64,000 nucleotides of DNA from an uncultured Streptococcus sp. (lineage in GTDB: Bacteria; Bacillota; Bacilli; Lactobacillales; Streptococcaceae), in the NCBI RefSeq assembly GCF_901875575.1, contig NZ_CABFMF010000022.1, positions 1 to 64,000 of the forward strand. Reading direction: 5' to 3'. Of this stretch, positions 21,207 through 29,922 are shown piece by piece (the stretch's first letter is position 1; each line of letters opens with the position of its first letter). The notes below the pieces were generated by a model. It ran no database searches and was not told where the DNA came from. It saw nothing but the letters and a program-made list of their open reading frames with translations. The translations under genes were made by a program, and so were the position numbers.

Positions 21207-22012
21207 TACAGTACCCATGTACGGATGGCATGGGCAACGCCAGATTCGTCGTTAGACTTAGTGATGTATTTGGCGATTTTTTTGATTTCTGGATTTCCAT
21301 TTTCCATGACAACGGGGTTGCCAACGACTTCCAGCATGGCACGGTCATTTTCTTCGTCCCCGATCGCCATGGTTTCATTTTTGGTCAATCCGAGTTTTTC
21401 AGCTAAGTGAGTAATGGCTGAACCCTTGTCTACATTTTTTTTAAGGAGTTCGAGATAGAAAGGAGCTGACTTATTAATAGAGTAGCGCTCGTAAAATTCG
21501 GCTGGTATCTTTTCAATGGCAGCATCGAGAATCTCTGGTTCATCGATGAACATACATTTGACGATTTCCTTGCCAGCCATTTCTTCAGGTGTACGATAGA
21601 AAATTGGCATGCTGACGAGGGTTGATTCGTGTACTGTGTATTTTCCGATATTGCGATTGGCTGTGTAGATGCCGTCCTTGGTAATAGCGTGCATGTGGAC
21701 ACCGAGCTTACGACTGAGAAATTCCATATCCAGATAATCCTCATAGGTCAGGGATTCACTGATAATCTCATGTCCTGTCGCAGTTTCTTGGACAAGAGCA
21801 CCGTTGAAGGTTACCACATAGTCTCCTTCATCTCTCAACTGCAAGTCGTCTAGAAGTTTGGCAACACCTGCGATAGGGCGGCCAGTTGCAATGACGACTT
21901 TGACACCAGCTTTTTTGGCATCTTGGATGGCAGAAAAGACTTCAGGAGTAATCTCCTTTTGGCTATTGACTAGGGTTCCGTCGATATCAACGGCGATTAG
22001 TTTAATACTCAT
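21206..22012 (-). CDS. Cof-type HAD phosphatase
   Basis: The 268-residue protein is a class IIB HAD hydrolase: MSIKLIAVDIDGTLVNSQKE holds the DxD nucleophile pair, VVIATGRPIAGV motif II, and GDEENDRAMLEV the metal-binding acidic pair. The C2B cap lies between ~85 and 195. Such enzymes dephosphorylate sugar phosphates or flavin precursors; the substrate is not predictable. It is 12 bp downstream of the HD-domain gene in the same transcript. Its last 25 codons are duplicated twice near tRNA-Arg. Confidence 0.9.
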   Translation of the reverse strand: MSIKLIAVDIDGTLVNSQKEITPEVFSAIQDAKKAGVKVVIATGRPIAGVAKLLDDLQLRDEGDYVVTFNGALVQETATGHEIISESLTYEDYLDMEFLSRKLGVHMHAITKDGIYTANRNIGKYTVHESTLVSMPIFYRTPEEMAGKEIVKCMFIDEPEILDAAIEKIPAEFYERYSINKSAPFYLELLKKNVDKGSAITHLAEKLGLTKNETMAIGDEENDRAMLEVVGNPVVMENGNPEIKKIAKYITKSNDESGVAHAIRTWVL

Positions 22013-22024
22013 AAATTTCCTCTT

Positions 22025-23329
22025 CTAGTTTTTATTTGGGGTAAAATGATCGTTCTCAATCAAGTGTAGAAATTGCTGGGTAATGCTAGCAAAGATACTG
22101 TTTTGATCCAACATTTCTTTTGGGAAATAGAAACGATTGTCTCCGTGGCGACTGCCTGCAAGAGATTGGACGATAGGTGATAGACTGGAAAGTTCTGCTT
22201 GTTGACCATTTTTCTGTAAAATCTCAATCTGTGTCCGTGGATTTTCAGATTCAGGTCGATAAATATCATAAGGAAGGTCAAAATTCTTATGAATAGCAGT
22301 ATAGTAGTCTGGATCAAAGCCGATTTCTTCGACCAGTTTTCTCATGGAAGCAAGTTGATCTTGATCCTCTTGCGAAAAGGTGATGGATTTGAAGACCTTG
22401 CGGTTGACAAATCGCTGGGATAGATCAGCTAGTATCTTGTCAGGACTAGACATCCATAGTTGGAAATAGGTGTTCATAACCCCATCATCCAGAGCCAGAT
22501 AATCAGACAAGGTCACATTTTTTTCAAAGAAAGGTAGGAGATGAGGTGAAGTGCGTGCAAAGAAGTCCCTATCTTCTGGATAAAGTTCCTTAGCCCGTTT
22601 GAGAAGATTTTGAAGGAGGACCTCCATGGCGCGTGTTGCGGGATGAAAATAAACCTGCATATACATTTGGTAGCGACTGAGAACATAGTCTTCGATAGCG
22701 TGCATGCCATTTTGCTGAAAGGCAATGCCGTTTTCAATTGGACGAATGACACGGAGGATCCGAGTCAGGTCAAATTCTCCATAGGATGCCCCTGTAAAAT
22801 AGGAGTCGCGTAAGAGATAGTCCATGCGGTCTGCATCAATCTGACTAGAAATGAGTTGCACGACCTGCTTATTAGGATAGCTATGATCGATAACACTGGC
22901 TACCTTTTCTGGGAAATCTGGCGCTACTTGTAGCAGGACTTGGTGAATCTCTGTCTCAGGACTTTGGATGATTTCCTGGGTAATTGCCTCATGATCTGTA
23001 TCAAAGAGATTTTCAAAGGTATGAGAGTAGGCACCATGCCCAAGGTCATGTAGGAGAGCGGCCGTCATAGTTAAAAGAGATTCACTAGGATCCCACTCGT
23101 CTGGATATTTTTCTTCAAAAATTTCTGTGATGCGACGGGCAATCTCATAGACACCTAAGCAGTGGGAAAAACGACTGTGTTCCCCACCGTGGAAGGTATA
23201 ACTGGACGTGCCCAGTTGCTTGATACGGCGCAAGCGCTGAAATTCTTTGGTATTAATCAAGTCATAGATGATATGATTATCAACATGGATGTAGTTGTGA
23301 ACTGGGTCACGGAATACTTTTTCGTTCAT
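22025..23329 (-). CDS. HD-domain phosphohydrolase (dGTPase-like, YwfO type)
   Basis: The 434-residue protein carries the HD metal ligands in HSRFSHCLGVYEIAR, ALLHDLGHGAYSHTFE and, further on, DADRMDYLLRDSYFTG. This matches the SpoT/dNTPase-like YwfO group, which hydrolyses nucleotides. It starts MNEKVFRDPVHNYIHVDN, a typical N-terminus. It is transcribed with the HAD phosphatase and lies divergent from the DUF1934 gene. Confidence 0.85.
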   Translation of the reverse strand: MNEKVFRDPVHNYIHVDNHIIYDLINTKEFQRLRRIKQLGTSSYTFHGGEHSRFSHCLGVYEIARRITEIFEEKYPDEWDPSESLLTMTAALLHDLGHGAYSHTFENLFDTDHEAITQEIIQSPETEIHQVLLQVAPDFPEKVASVIDHSYPNKQVVQLISSQIDADRMDYLLRDSYFTGASYGEFDLTRILRVIRPIENGIAFQQNGMHAIEDYVLSRYQMYMQVYFHPATRAMEVLLQNLLKRAKELYPEDRDFFARTSPHLLPFFEKNVTLSDYLALDDGVMNTYFQLWMSSPDKILADLSQRFVNRKVFKSITFSQEDQDQLASMRKLVEEIGFDPDYYTAIHKNFDLPYDIYRPESENPRTQIEILQKNGQQAELSSLSPIVQSLAGSRHGDNRFYFPKEMLDQNSIFASITQQFLHLIENDHFTPNKN

Positions 23330-23400
23330 ATGACCATTATAGCAAAAAGCTAGAATTTTTGGTAAAATAGTAGGACAAGAGAGAAGAAAGAGGACCTGAT

Positions 23401-23778
23401 GTGAAGATTCGGATGCGAAATACCATTCAGTTTGATGAACAGCTTGAAGTGATTGACCAGCTTTATGATGTAGAGTTAAGAGAAAAGGGAGATTATAGCT
23501 ATCTACTTTTTTACAATGAAGAAAAGGAAAAAGTGGTACTCAAGTTTCATGAGGAAGAACTAGTCATGACTCGTTTTTCTAAACCCAATACCATCATGCG
23601 TTTTTTAAAGGGACAGGATAGTTTAGCCTATATACCGACACCGATGGGTGTTCAGGAGTTTATCATTGAAACCAGTCGCTATGAGCTTGAAGGGCAAAAG
23701 ATTTACCTAGACTATCAACTGCAAAACAAAGAGGGGCTACCCTTTGCCAGCTATCGTTTAGAAATTACTTGGGGTTAA
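23401..23778 (+). CDS. DUF1934 (YwiB-like) beta-barrel protein
   Basis: The 125-residue protein starts with a GTG at 23401, 7 nt after AAGAGGA. The series of beta strands (MRNTIQFDEQLEVIDQLYDV, GDYSYLLFYNEEKEKVVLKF and LAYIPTPMGVQEFIIETSRY) fits the DUF1934 lipocalin-like family. No function is established. It is a single gene ended by a shared bidirectional terminator at 23781-23812. Confidence 0.8.
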   Translation: MKIRMRNTIQFDEQLEVIDQLYDVELREKGDYSYLLFYNEEKEKVVLKFHEEELVMTRFSKPNTIMRFLKGQDSLAYIPTPMGVQEFIIETSRYELEGQKIYLDYQLQNKEGLPFASYRLEITWG

Positions 23779-23780
23779 TA

Positions 23781-23812
23781 AGATAAGGTTGGCGAGAGCC
23801 AACCTTATTTGA
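23781..23812. terminator. Bidirectional terminator between convergent genes
   Basis: AATAAGGTTGGC-like and GCCAACCTTATT arms pair across GAGA, serving DUF1934 and the helicase gene. Confidence 0.85.
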
Positions 23813-24887
23813 TATAGAGTTCTTGATTTTTTAAGACGATTTCACGGACACTTGTAAACTTCTTGAGTTTTTTAAGTTCTTCTGGATGAGTAATGAGAGT
23901 GATAACATAGCCGTCTTTACCCATACGGCCAGTACGGCCAGCACGGTGAGTGTAGGTTTCCATATCTCTTGGGACGTCAAAGTTTACGACGCATTCTAGA
24001 CTATCGATATCAATCCCACGTGCCAGAAGGTCAGTAGCAAGAAGTAGGGTTAGTTGCTTGTCCTTGAATTTCTCTAAAATGACTTTCCTAAATTTGACGT
24101 TGACATCACTCGCGAGAGAAACAGCCAAGACATCGCGATACTGCAGTTTTTCCTCTGCGCTACCAAGGTCGGACAAGCTGTTAAAGAAAACTAAACCACG
24201 GAAATCTTCAACATAAGCTAATTTACGGAGCAACTCAACACGGTTACGTTGTTCCACTTGCATGTAGAAGTGCTGGATATTGTCCAACTTTTGGTCAGAG
24301 AGGTCGATGGTGCGCGTGTTAGGTGCAATCTTTTCTTGGTCAAACTTAGTTGTTGCACTCATGTAGACCAGTTGGTGGTCACGAGGTGCGTAGTGGGTAA
24401 TTTTCTCGACAAAGTGAATTTGAGAATCATCTAGTAACTGGTCAAATTCATCCAGGATGATGGATTCCACATTCATCATCTTGATTTTTTTCAGTTTAAT
24501 GAGTTCAAAGATACGGCCTGGTGTTCCGATGAGAATTTCTGGCCCTTTTTTGAGGCGCTCAATCTGACGTTTCTGGCTAGAGCCAGATAAGAATAGTTGA
24601 GGATTTAATCCGATGGCTTCACCCCAAGTCTTAGTTACCTCAAAAATCTGACCTGCAAGTTCGGTATTTGGAGCCAGAATAAGTAATTGTTGGGCTTTTT
24701 TCTTTGTCAGTCTGAGGAGACTAGGTAGGAGATAGGCTAAAGTTTTCCCAGTTCCAGTTGGGCTCACTCCAAGAAGAGTTTCTCCTGCAAGGATAGGATC
24801 AAAAAGTTGGGTTTGAATGGGAGTGAATTCTTGGAAACCGAGCTGGTCACTCAGTTCTTGCCATTCAGTCGGTAGTTTGGTTTTCAT
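23805..24887 (-). CDS. DEAD-box-family RNA helicase with DEFD motif II
   Basis: The compact 360-residue helicase has a Q-motif region (LGFQEFTPIQTQLFDPIL), Walker A SPTGTGKTLAYLLP, GTPGRIFELI, motif II LDEFDQLLDD, motif III SATTK and motif VI HRAGRTGRMG. Motif II is DEFD instead of DEAD. It lacks C-terminal extensions, as in YfmL-type helicases used in ribosome assembly. The 4-bp overlap with the upstream oxidoreductase suggests one transcript. The specific RNA target is unknown. Confidence 0.88.
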   Translation of the reverse strand: MKTKLPTEWQELSDQLGFQEFTPIQTQLFDPILAGETLLGVSPTGTGKTLAYLLPSLLRLTKKKAQQLLILAPNTELAGQIFEVTKTWGEAIGLNPQLFLSGSSQKRQIERLKKGPEILIGTPGRIFELIKLKKIKMMNVESIILDEFDQLLDDSQIHFVEKITHYAPRDHQLVYMSATTKFDQEKIAPNTRTIDLSDQKLDNIQHFYMQVEQRNRVELLRKLAYVEDFRGLVFFNSLSDLGSAEEKLQYRDVLAVSLASDVNVKFRKVILEKFKDKQLTLLLATDLLARGIDIDSLECVVNFDVPRDMETYTHRAGRTGRMGKDGYVITLITHPEELKKLKKFTSVREIVLKNQELYIK

Positions 24888-25861
24888 TTTTCTGCCTCAA
24901 ATCTAATGCCAGCAGTCTGGCGCATAGTATATAGTAGCTCATGAACTGAACTTGCATCTTCCAGCCAAGTTTGGTAGAGATTCAGATCTGGTTGCTGGAT
25001 CATGTGTGCAAATGCAGCGACTTCCTCAGTCATCGTATGAGGAGTCTGTTGGATAGGGAGTTGGATTTGATTGCCTTGGTGGTCGGTAAAAATAGCCGAG
25101 CTGACATGTTCGATGGTGTTGAGGGTCAAGGTACCATCTGTCGTATAAATCTCGCAAGGAAGATTGGAAGTGATGTTTTTCCCAGCCTTGATGTGAACTT
25201 GAAAGTCTGGGTAGAAGAGGATTCCGTCACCATTTAGGTCAATGCTGTTTTCAAGTTGTTGCCCTTGATAGGAGGTATCTAGAGCCTTACCAAATAGACG
25301 AACAGCTGCATAAATGGGGTAAATACCCAAATCCATGAGAGCACCACCAGCAAAACGGTCTGAAAAGACATTTGGTCTCAGTCCAGCCAACAAATCCGGC
25401 ATTTTGGAAGAATACTTAGCATAGTTAAAATCTGCCCCTAAAATCTGCTTGTCTGCTAAAAAGTTTTTGATAGTAGTAAAAGCTTTTTCATGGTAATTAC
25501 GAGCTGCTTCGAAGATGAAAGAGTGATGAGCCTTGGCTGTTTGTACTAAATCTTGCCATTCATCTGGTCTTGTAACAGCTGGCTTTTCAAGGATGACATG
25601 TTTACCCATTTCAAGGGCGAGCTTGGCTTGAGCATAATGTAAAGAATTTGGACTGGCGATATAGACCACATCGAAGGAGCTATTGAAAAAATCTTCTAGT
25701 TTGTCAAACAAGAGGATATTGTGGTAGTGACTGGCAAACTTTTCTGCAGTTTCTATCTTTCTAGAATAAACTGCGACAAGTTGGTATTTTCCACTAGTAT
25801 GGGCAGCTTCTATAAAATGATGACTAATAGCCCCTGTTCCAATAATTCCTAGTTTAAGCAT
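24884..25861 (-). CDS. Gfo/Idh/MocA-family oxidoreductase
   Basis: The 325-residue enzyme has the N-terminal NAD(P) Rossmann motif MLKLGIIGTGAISHHFIEAA, the EKP signature in GKHVILEKPAVTRPDEWQ, and a C-terminal alpha/beta domain with GGALMDLGIYPIY, where the catalytic aspartate and tyrosine lie. It probably oxidises or reduces a sugar-like substrate. The ATG at 25861 is used because upstream codons do not belong to the family. Confidence 0.87.
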   Translation of the reverse strand: MLKLGIIGTGAISHHFIEAAHTSGKYQLVAVYSRKIETAEKFASHYHNILLFDKLEDFFNSSFDVVYIASPNSLHYAQAKLALEMGKHVILEKPAVTRPDEWQDLVQTAKAHHSFIFEAARNYHEKAFTTIKNFLADKQILGADFNYAKYSSKMPDLLAGLRPNVFSDRFAGGALMDLGIYPIYAAVRLFGKALDTSYQGQQLENSIDLNGDGILFYPDFQVHIKAGKNITSNLPCEIYTTDGTLTLNTIEHVSSAIFTDHQGNQIQLPIQQTPHTMTEEVAAFAHMIQQPDLNLYQTWLEDASSVHELLYTMRQTAGIRFEAEK

Positions 25862-26008
25862 ACTTTCTCCTTTTTTTGGCAAATCCTTTCTCAATTATAT
25901 CATAGAATAGATAGACTATCCAATTACTGGGAAAATATTTAAAATAGACTACGATTTTCTTTAAGAAAATGCTAAAATAGAGAGATGAGTAAATGAATTG
26001 GAGTGAAA

Positions 26009-26695
26009 ATGAGATTATTACCAATAAGAAAAATATCTCGTCAGTCTAAAAGACTCGCGCTTTTTTTGACTTTTTGTGCAGGTTATGTAGATGCCTACAC
26101 TTTTATTGTGCGAGGGAATACCCTTGTAGCTGGCCAAACTGGGAATGTCGTCTTTTTATCTGTCGAGTTAATTCATAATAATGTATCAGATGTGAGAGAT
26201 AAGGTGATGACACTAGTAGCTTTTATGATGGGGGTATTTTTCCTAACTTTTTATAAGGAAAAATTAGGAATTGTCAAAAAACCAATTTTATCCCTTTTCC
26301 CTTTGGGAATTCTTTCGCTCATCATTGGCTTTGTACCTCTAACAGTAGACAATATTTTTATCGTACCACCTTTGGCCTTTTGTATGGGCTTGGTAACAAC
26401 TGCCTTTGGTGAGGTGTCAGGTATTGCCTACAATAATGCCTTTATGACTGGGAATATTAAACGAACCATGCTAGCTTTTGGAGATTATTTCCGTACAAAG
26501 CACACTCCCTTTTTACGTGAGGGACTTATCTTTGTTAGTTTGCTTTCGAGTTTTGTTTTTGGAGTTGTTTTTTCAGCCTATTTGACTATCTCTTATAATG
26601 AAAAGACTATCCTAGGAGTACCTATAATGATGATCCTGTTTTACTCTAGTATGCTTTTTGCTTCTTGGAGGAAAAAGGTGAAAGAAAAAGTGTAA
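26009..26695 (+). CDS. DUF1275 (YoaK-like) membrane protein
   Basis: The 228-residue protein has about six membrane helices and the DUF1275 signatures LTFCAGYVDAYTFI, GNTLVAGQTGNVVFLSVEL and NNAFMTGNIKRTMLAFGDYF. Function is unestablished; members are proposed transporters. The ATG at 26009 lies after GGAG. A TGCTAAAAT extended -10 box precedes it. Confidence 0.82.
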   Translation: MRLLPIRKISRQSKRLALFLTFCAGYVDAYTFIVRGNTLVAGQTGNVVFLSVELIHNNVSDVRDKVMTLVAFMMGVFFLTFYKEKLGIVKKPILSLFPLGILSLIIGFVPLTVDNIFIVPPLAFCMGLVTTAFGEVSGIAYNNAFMTGNIKRTMLAFGDYFRTKHTPFLREGLIFVSLLSSFVFGVVFSAYLTISYNEKTILGVPIMMILFYSSMLFASWRKKVKEKV

Positions 26696-26712
26696 ATTAA
26701 GGTTGTTTTTAC

Positions 26713-26741
26713 TTGTATGAATCTAGAAGATATGCTATACT
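26713..26741 (+). promoter_or_regulatory. Promoter of rplU operon
   Basis: TTGTAT (26713-26718), 17 bp ending TGC, TATACT (26736-26741). The leader to rplU is ~230 nt. Confidence 0.6.
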
Positions 26742-26747
26742 TGAAGA

Positions 26748-26975
26748 GTTGACTATGCACGTTCCTGTGCAACCGCACGAACATCGTTGCTCGTCGTATA
26801 ACAAATTTAAACTTCGTCATTGTCGCCTTGCCTAACATAAGTTATGCCTTCGGCTCAATTCCTAGTTTATTCTTTGTTATACTTAGAGCTCTTCTTTTAA
26901 GTGGTTCGTCCCACGATGCTAGGCGAGTCTTCACAAAAAATACGGGGAAATCCCAAAAATCATAGGAGGTGCATA
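26748..26975 (+). ncRNA. L21 leader RNA
   Basis: The stretch at ~26898-26975 (GTTCGTCCCACGATGC, GGCGAGTCTTCAC) resembles the Firmicute rplU leader with its terminal CCCACGATGCTAGGCGAG hairpin before the ribosome-binding site AGGAGG. The upstream half contains an 87-bp stem-loop repeat (26796-26882) that is shared with the phoH leader. Confidence 0.6.
26796..26882. repeat. ~85-bp stem-loop repeat, copy in rplU leader
   Basis: GTATAACAAA (26796-26805) and TTTGTTATAC (26873-26882) are perfect inverted ends. The interior (CGCCTTGCCTAACATAAG, TTATGCCTTCGGCTC) matches 41500-41555 in the phoH leader. I do not recognise a named family. Confidence 0.6.
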
Positions 26976-27290
26976 ATGAGCACATACGCAATTATCAAAA
27001 CTGGCGGAAAACAAGTTAAAGTTGAAGTTGGTCAAGCAATTTACGTTGAAAAATTGAACGTTGAAGCTGGTCAAGAAGTTACTTTTAACGAAGTTGTTCT
27101 TGTTGGTGGTGAAAACACTGTTGTCGGAACTCCACTTGTTGCTGGAGCTACTGTAGTTGGAACTGTTGAAAAACAAGGAAAACAAAAGAAAGTTGTTACT
27201 TACAAGTACAAACCTAAAAAAGGTAGTCACCGTAAACAAGGTCACCGTCAACCATATACTAAAGTTGTCATCAACGCAATCAACGCTTAA
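26976..27290 (+). CDS. rplU: 50S ribosomal protein L21
   Basis: The 104-residue protein begins MSTYAIIKTGGKQVKVEVGQ and ends with KPKKGSHRKQGHRQPYTKVV, classical L21. The ATG at 26976 follows AGGAGG. It is the first gene of the L21-Prp-L27 operon, conserved across Firmicutes, and regulated through the leader RNA. Confidence 0.98.
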   Translation: MSTYAIIKTGGKQVKVEVGQAIYVEKLNVEAGQEVTFNEVVLVGGENTVVGTPLVAGATVVGTVEKQGKQKKVVTYKYKPKKGSHRKQGHRQPYTKVVINAINA

Positions 27291-27305
27291 TTTTAAGGAG
27301 AACAC

Positions 27306-27650
27306 ATGATACAAGCAGTCTTTGAGAGAGCCGAAGATGGCGAGCTGAGGAGTGCGGAAATTACTGGACACGCCGGTAGTGGCGAATACGGCTTTGATGT
27401 CGTGTGTGCATCGGTTTCTACGCTTGCCATTAACTTTATCAATTCCATTGAAAAATTTGCAGGCTATGAACCAATCTTAGAATTAAATGAAGATGAAGGT
27501 GGTTATCTGATGGTAGAAATTCCAAAGGATATTCCTTCACACCAGAGAGAAATGACTCAGCTATTCTTTGAATCGTTTTTCTTGGGTATGGCAAACTTAT
27601 CGGAGAACTCTTCTGAGTTCGTCCAAACCAGAGTTATCACAGAAAACTAA
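27306..27650 (+). CDS. prp: Ribosomal-processing cysteine protease Prp
   Basis: The 114-residue protein has the catalytic pair of Prp: histidine in EITGHAGSGEYG and cysteine in DVVCASVSTLA. Prp removes the N-terminal extension of L27 in Firmicutes. Its place between rplU and rpmA is diagnostic. The substrate gene directly downstream indeed encodes an extended L27. Confidence 0.95.
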   Translation: MIQAVFERAEDGELRSAEITGHAGSGEYGFDVVCASVSTLAINFINSIEKFAGYEPILELNEDEGGYLMVEIPKDIPSHQREMTQLFFESFFLGMANLSENSSEFVQTRVITEN

Positions 27651-27666
27651 CACGGAGGAAAACATT

Positions 27667-27960
27667 ATGTTAAAAATGACTCTTAACAACTTGCAACTCT
27701 TCGCCCACAAAAAAGGTGGAGGTTCTACATCAAACGGACGTGATTCACAAGCAAAACGTCTTGGAGCTAAAGCAGCTGACGGACAAACTGTAACAGGTGG
27801 ATCAATCCTTTACCGTCAACGTGGTACACACATCTATCCAGGTGTAAACGTTGGACGTGGTGGAGACGATACTTTGTTCGCTAAAGTTGAAGGCGTAGTA
27901 CGCTTTGAACGTAAAGGTCGCGATAAAAAACAAGTTTCTGTTTACCCAATCGCAAAATAA
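27667..27960 (+). CDS. rpmA: 50S ribosomal protein L27 with cleavable N-terminal extension
   Basis: The 97-residue precursor begins MLKMTLNNLQLFAHKKGGGS. NLQLFA followed by HKKGGG fits the Prp cleavage motif, which exposes the N-terminus that reaches the peptidyl-transferase centre. GRDSQAKRLGAKAADGQTV and FAKVEGVVRFERKGRDKKQV complete the family pattern. Start ATG follows GGAGG. Terminator at 27983-28016. Confidence 0.98.
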   Translation: MLKMTLNNLQLFAHKKGGGSTSNGRDSQAKRLGAKAADGQTVTGGSILYRQRGTHIYPGVNVGRGGDDTLFAKVEGVVRFERKGRDKKQVSVYPIAK

Positions 27961-27982
27961 TGCCTAGAAACGGCTTAATATA

Positions 27983-28016
27983 AGGCTTTCCGAGTTTTCG
28001 GAGAGCCTATTTTTTT
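27983..28016 (+). terminator. Terminator of rplU-prp-rpmA
   Basis: AGGCTTTCCGA pairs with TCGGAGAGCCT with one internal mismatch and is followed by a T-run. Confidence 0.85.
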
Positions 28017-28019
28017 GTT

Positions 28020-28043
28020 TTGGTACCCATTTTGGTACCCATA
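28020..28043 (+). repeat. Orphan GGTACC pair after rpmA
   Basis: TTTTGGTACCCATTTTGGTA and the next CCCATATTTT form two GGTACC sites 13 bp apart, the same design as the subterminal pairs of the IME at 460-480 and 7667-7685. It may be a scar of an earlier integrative element. Confidence 0.4.
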
Positions 28044-28230
28044 TTTTAAAAACCTATGTAAGAAGCGAATTTATCAGCTACTTTATCTGTTGTTGAAAAA
28101 TTATAATCTAGTAGAATTTTTACAGTAATGAATTTTATAAGGGAATAAGATATTGCAAAAATTGCTGAGGTTTGATAGTATGATTATATCTTAGTAAGCT
28201 AGCAGAAATATGGAAAGGATGTGGACTAGT

Positions 28231-28635
28231 ATGAAAAAAATTATCACTATAATAGTCTGTTCAATCTCCTTTCTTTTTCTATCAGCTTGTGTCAGTAAGA
28301 AAAAACTTATTCTTCCTGAACCTGAAACGATTTCTGTAATTTCTCTGCAGAAAAAAATCTCAGAAGATGTTAAAACAATAACCAAGAGAGAAGAAATTTC
28401 AAAATTGATTGAGGAGATACAGAGACAGTCAAAATCCACAACTTTAGAAAGTTTAAATGATCAACCGACAAATGATAAAGATTACATCATTATCAAATTC
28501 ACTCATCAGAATGAAGAAAATGATAGTGTAGCCTATCTATATACTATGAAAGAAAAACAGTATATTGAACAACCTTATGTTGGAATCTGGGAGGTAAGTC
28601 CAAATATAGCTAATAGGATTGAAGAGTTTTTCTAG
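28231..28635 (+). CDS. Small lipoprotein of unknown function
   Basis: The 134-residue protein has a lipoprotein signal peptide (MKKIITIIVCSISFLFLSAC) with the cysteine of the lipobox at residue 20. The mature part is charged (EPETISVISLQKKISEDVK) and ends IWEVSPNIANRIEEFF. It resembles the streptococcal DUF5301 proteins from memory; no activity is known. The ATG at 28231 is chosen so that the signal peptide is N-terminal, though GGATG-type ribosome site spacing is only fair. Confidence 0.7.
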   Translation: MKKIITIIVCSISFLFLSACVSKKKLILPEPETISVISLQKKISEDVKTITKREEISKLIEEIQRQSKSTTLESLNDQPTNDKDYIIIKFTHQNEENDSVAYLYTMKEKQYIEQPYVGIWEVSPNIANRIEEFF

Positions 28636-28807
28636 TTGATTTATAGAATAAAAGAAATCTTTAGAGAGTTTTCTTGTATCAAATTATGGAAAATCGAATT
28701 TGTATCATGTTTTAAACGGTAAATCAAAAAGATTTGCTGTTTTTATTTGTTTGAAATGAAATGAGGACGGGAAAAAGATATCATTCTAATTCTTGTATTG
28801 GAATGTT

Positions 28808-28912
28808 ATACTCAATGAAAATCAAAGAGCAAACTAGGAAACTAGTCGCAGGCTGTACTTGAGTACGACAAGACGACGTTGACGCGGTTTGAATTTGATT
28901 TTCGAAGAGTAT
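28808..28912. repeat. BOX element (AC type)
   Basis: ATACTCAATGAAAATCAAAG opens the element and TTTGATTTTCGAAGAGTAT closes it as inverted ends. GCAAACTAGGAAACTAGTCG matches boxC, and GACGACGTTGACGCGGTTTG matches boxA of pneumococcal BOX repeats. No boxB unit is present. Length is 105 bp. Confidence 0.85.
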
Positions 28913-28976
28913 TAGAGTCTCATTTGAGACTTGAAAATTTCCTGATTTTTTTCCTTTTTGGAAAACTTCTAAAATA

Positions 28977-28985
28977 TGGTATAAT
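28977..28985 (+). promoter_or_regulatory. Extended -10 promoter of LysR gene
   Basis: TGGTATAAT lies 28 bp before the start codon; no good -35 box. Confidence 0.6.
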
Positions 28986-29013
28986 GAAAAGATAAAGAAG
29001 TTGGGAGTAGAAG

Positions 29014-29922
29014 ATGAACATTCAACAATTACGCTACGTTGTGGCTATTGCCAATAGCGGTACTTTTCGTGAAGCTGCTGAGAAGATGTATGTTAGTCAG
29101 CCGAGTCTGTCCATTTCTGTTCGTGATTTGGAAAAAGAGTTGGGTTTTAAGATTTTCCGTCGGACCAGCTCAGGGACTTTCTTGACCCGTCGTGGTATGG
29201 AATTTTATGAAAAGGCGCAAGAATTGGTTAAAGGATTTGATATTTTTCAAAATCAGTATGCCAATCCTGAAGAAGAAAAAGATGAATTTTCCATTGCAAG
29301 TCAGCACTATGACTTCTTGCCACCAACTATTACGGCCTTTTCAGAGCGCTATCCTGACTATAAGAACTTCCGCATTTTTGAATCAACTACTGTTCAAATC
29401 TTAGACGAAGTAGCCCAAGGGCATAGTGAGATTGGGATTATCTACCTCAACAATCAAAATAAAAAGGGGATCATGCAACGGGTTGAAAAGCTAGGTCTGG
29501 AGATCATTGAATTGATTCCCTTCCATACCCATATTTATCTCCGTGAGGGGCATCCTTTAGCCCAGAAAGAGGAATTGGTCATGGAGGATTTAGCTGATTT
29601 ACCAACGGTTCGTTTTACTCAAGAGAAAGACGAGTACCTTTATTATTCGGAGAACTTTGTTGATACCAGTGCCAGCTCGCAGATGTTTAATGTGACAGAC
29701 CGTGCTACCTTGAACGGTATTTTGGAGCGGACGGATGCTTATGCAACAGGTTCCGGGTTTTTAGATAGTGATAGTGTCAATGGCATCACAGTTATTCGTC
29801 TCAAGGATGAACTAGATAATCGCATGGTCTATGTTAAACGTGAGGAAGTGGAGCTTAGTCAAGCTGGGAATCTTTTCGTAGAAGTCATGCAAGAATATTT
29901 TGATCAAAAGAGGAAATCATGA
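29014..29922 (+). CDS. LysR-family transcriptional regulator
   Basis: The 302-residue protein has the LysR winged helix-turn-helix (MNIQQLRYVVAIANSGTFRE, AAEKMYVSQPSLSISVRDLE) and a periplasmic-binding-like effector domain from about residue 90. The effector is unknown; the family often senses amino-acid or sulphur metabolites. The stop codon overlaps the lspA start by 4 bp, so the regulator is read through into lspA-rluD. Confidence 0.9.
   Translation: MNIQQLRYVVAIANSGTFREAAEKMYVSQPSLSISVRDLEKELGFKIFRRTSSGTFLTRRGMEFYEKAQELVKGFDIFQNQYANPEEEKDEFSIASQHYDFLPPTITAFSERYPDYKNFRIFESTTVQILDEVAQGHSEIGIIYLNNQNKKGIMQRVEKLGLEIIELIPFHTHIYLREGHPLAQKEELVMEDLADLPTVRFTQEKDEYLYYSENFVDTSASSQMFNVTDRATLNGILERTDAYATGSGFLDSDSVNGITVIRLKDELDNRMVYVKREEVELSQAGNLFVEVMQEYFDQKRKS

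Larger units (their letters stand above)
28636..29013. other. Intergenic region with BOX element
   Basis: Apart from the BOX-like repeat at 28808-28912 and the -10 box of the LysR gene at 28980-28985, I see no gene or structured RNA in this 378-bp interval. Confidence 0.6.

Noticed and set aside
26931..27371. 146-codon minus-strand frame over rplU and prp
   Set aside because: Asn/Phe/Ser-rich shadow of highly expressed ribosomal genes.
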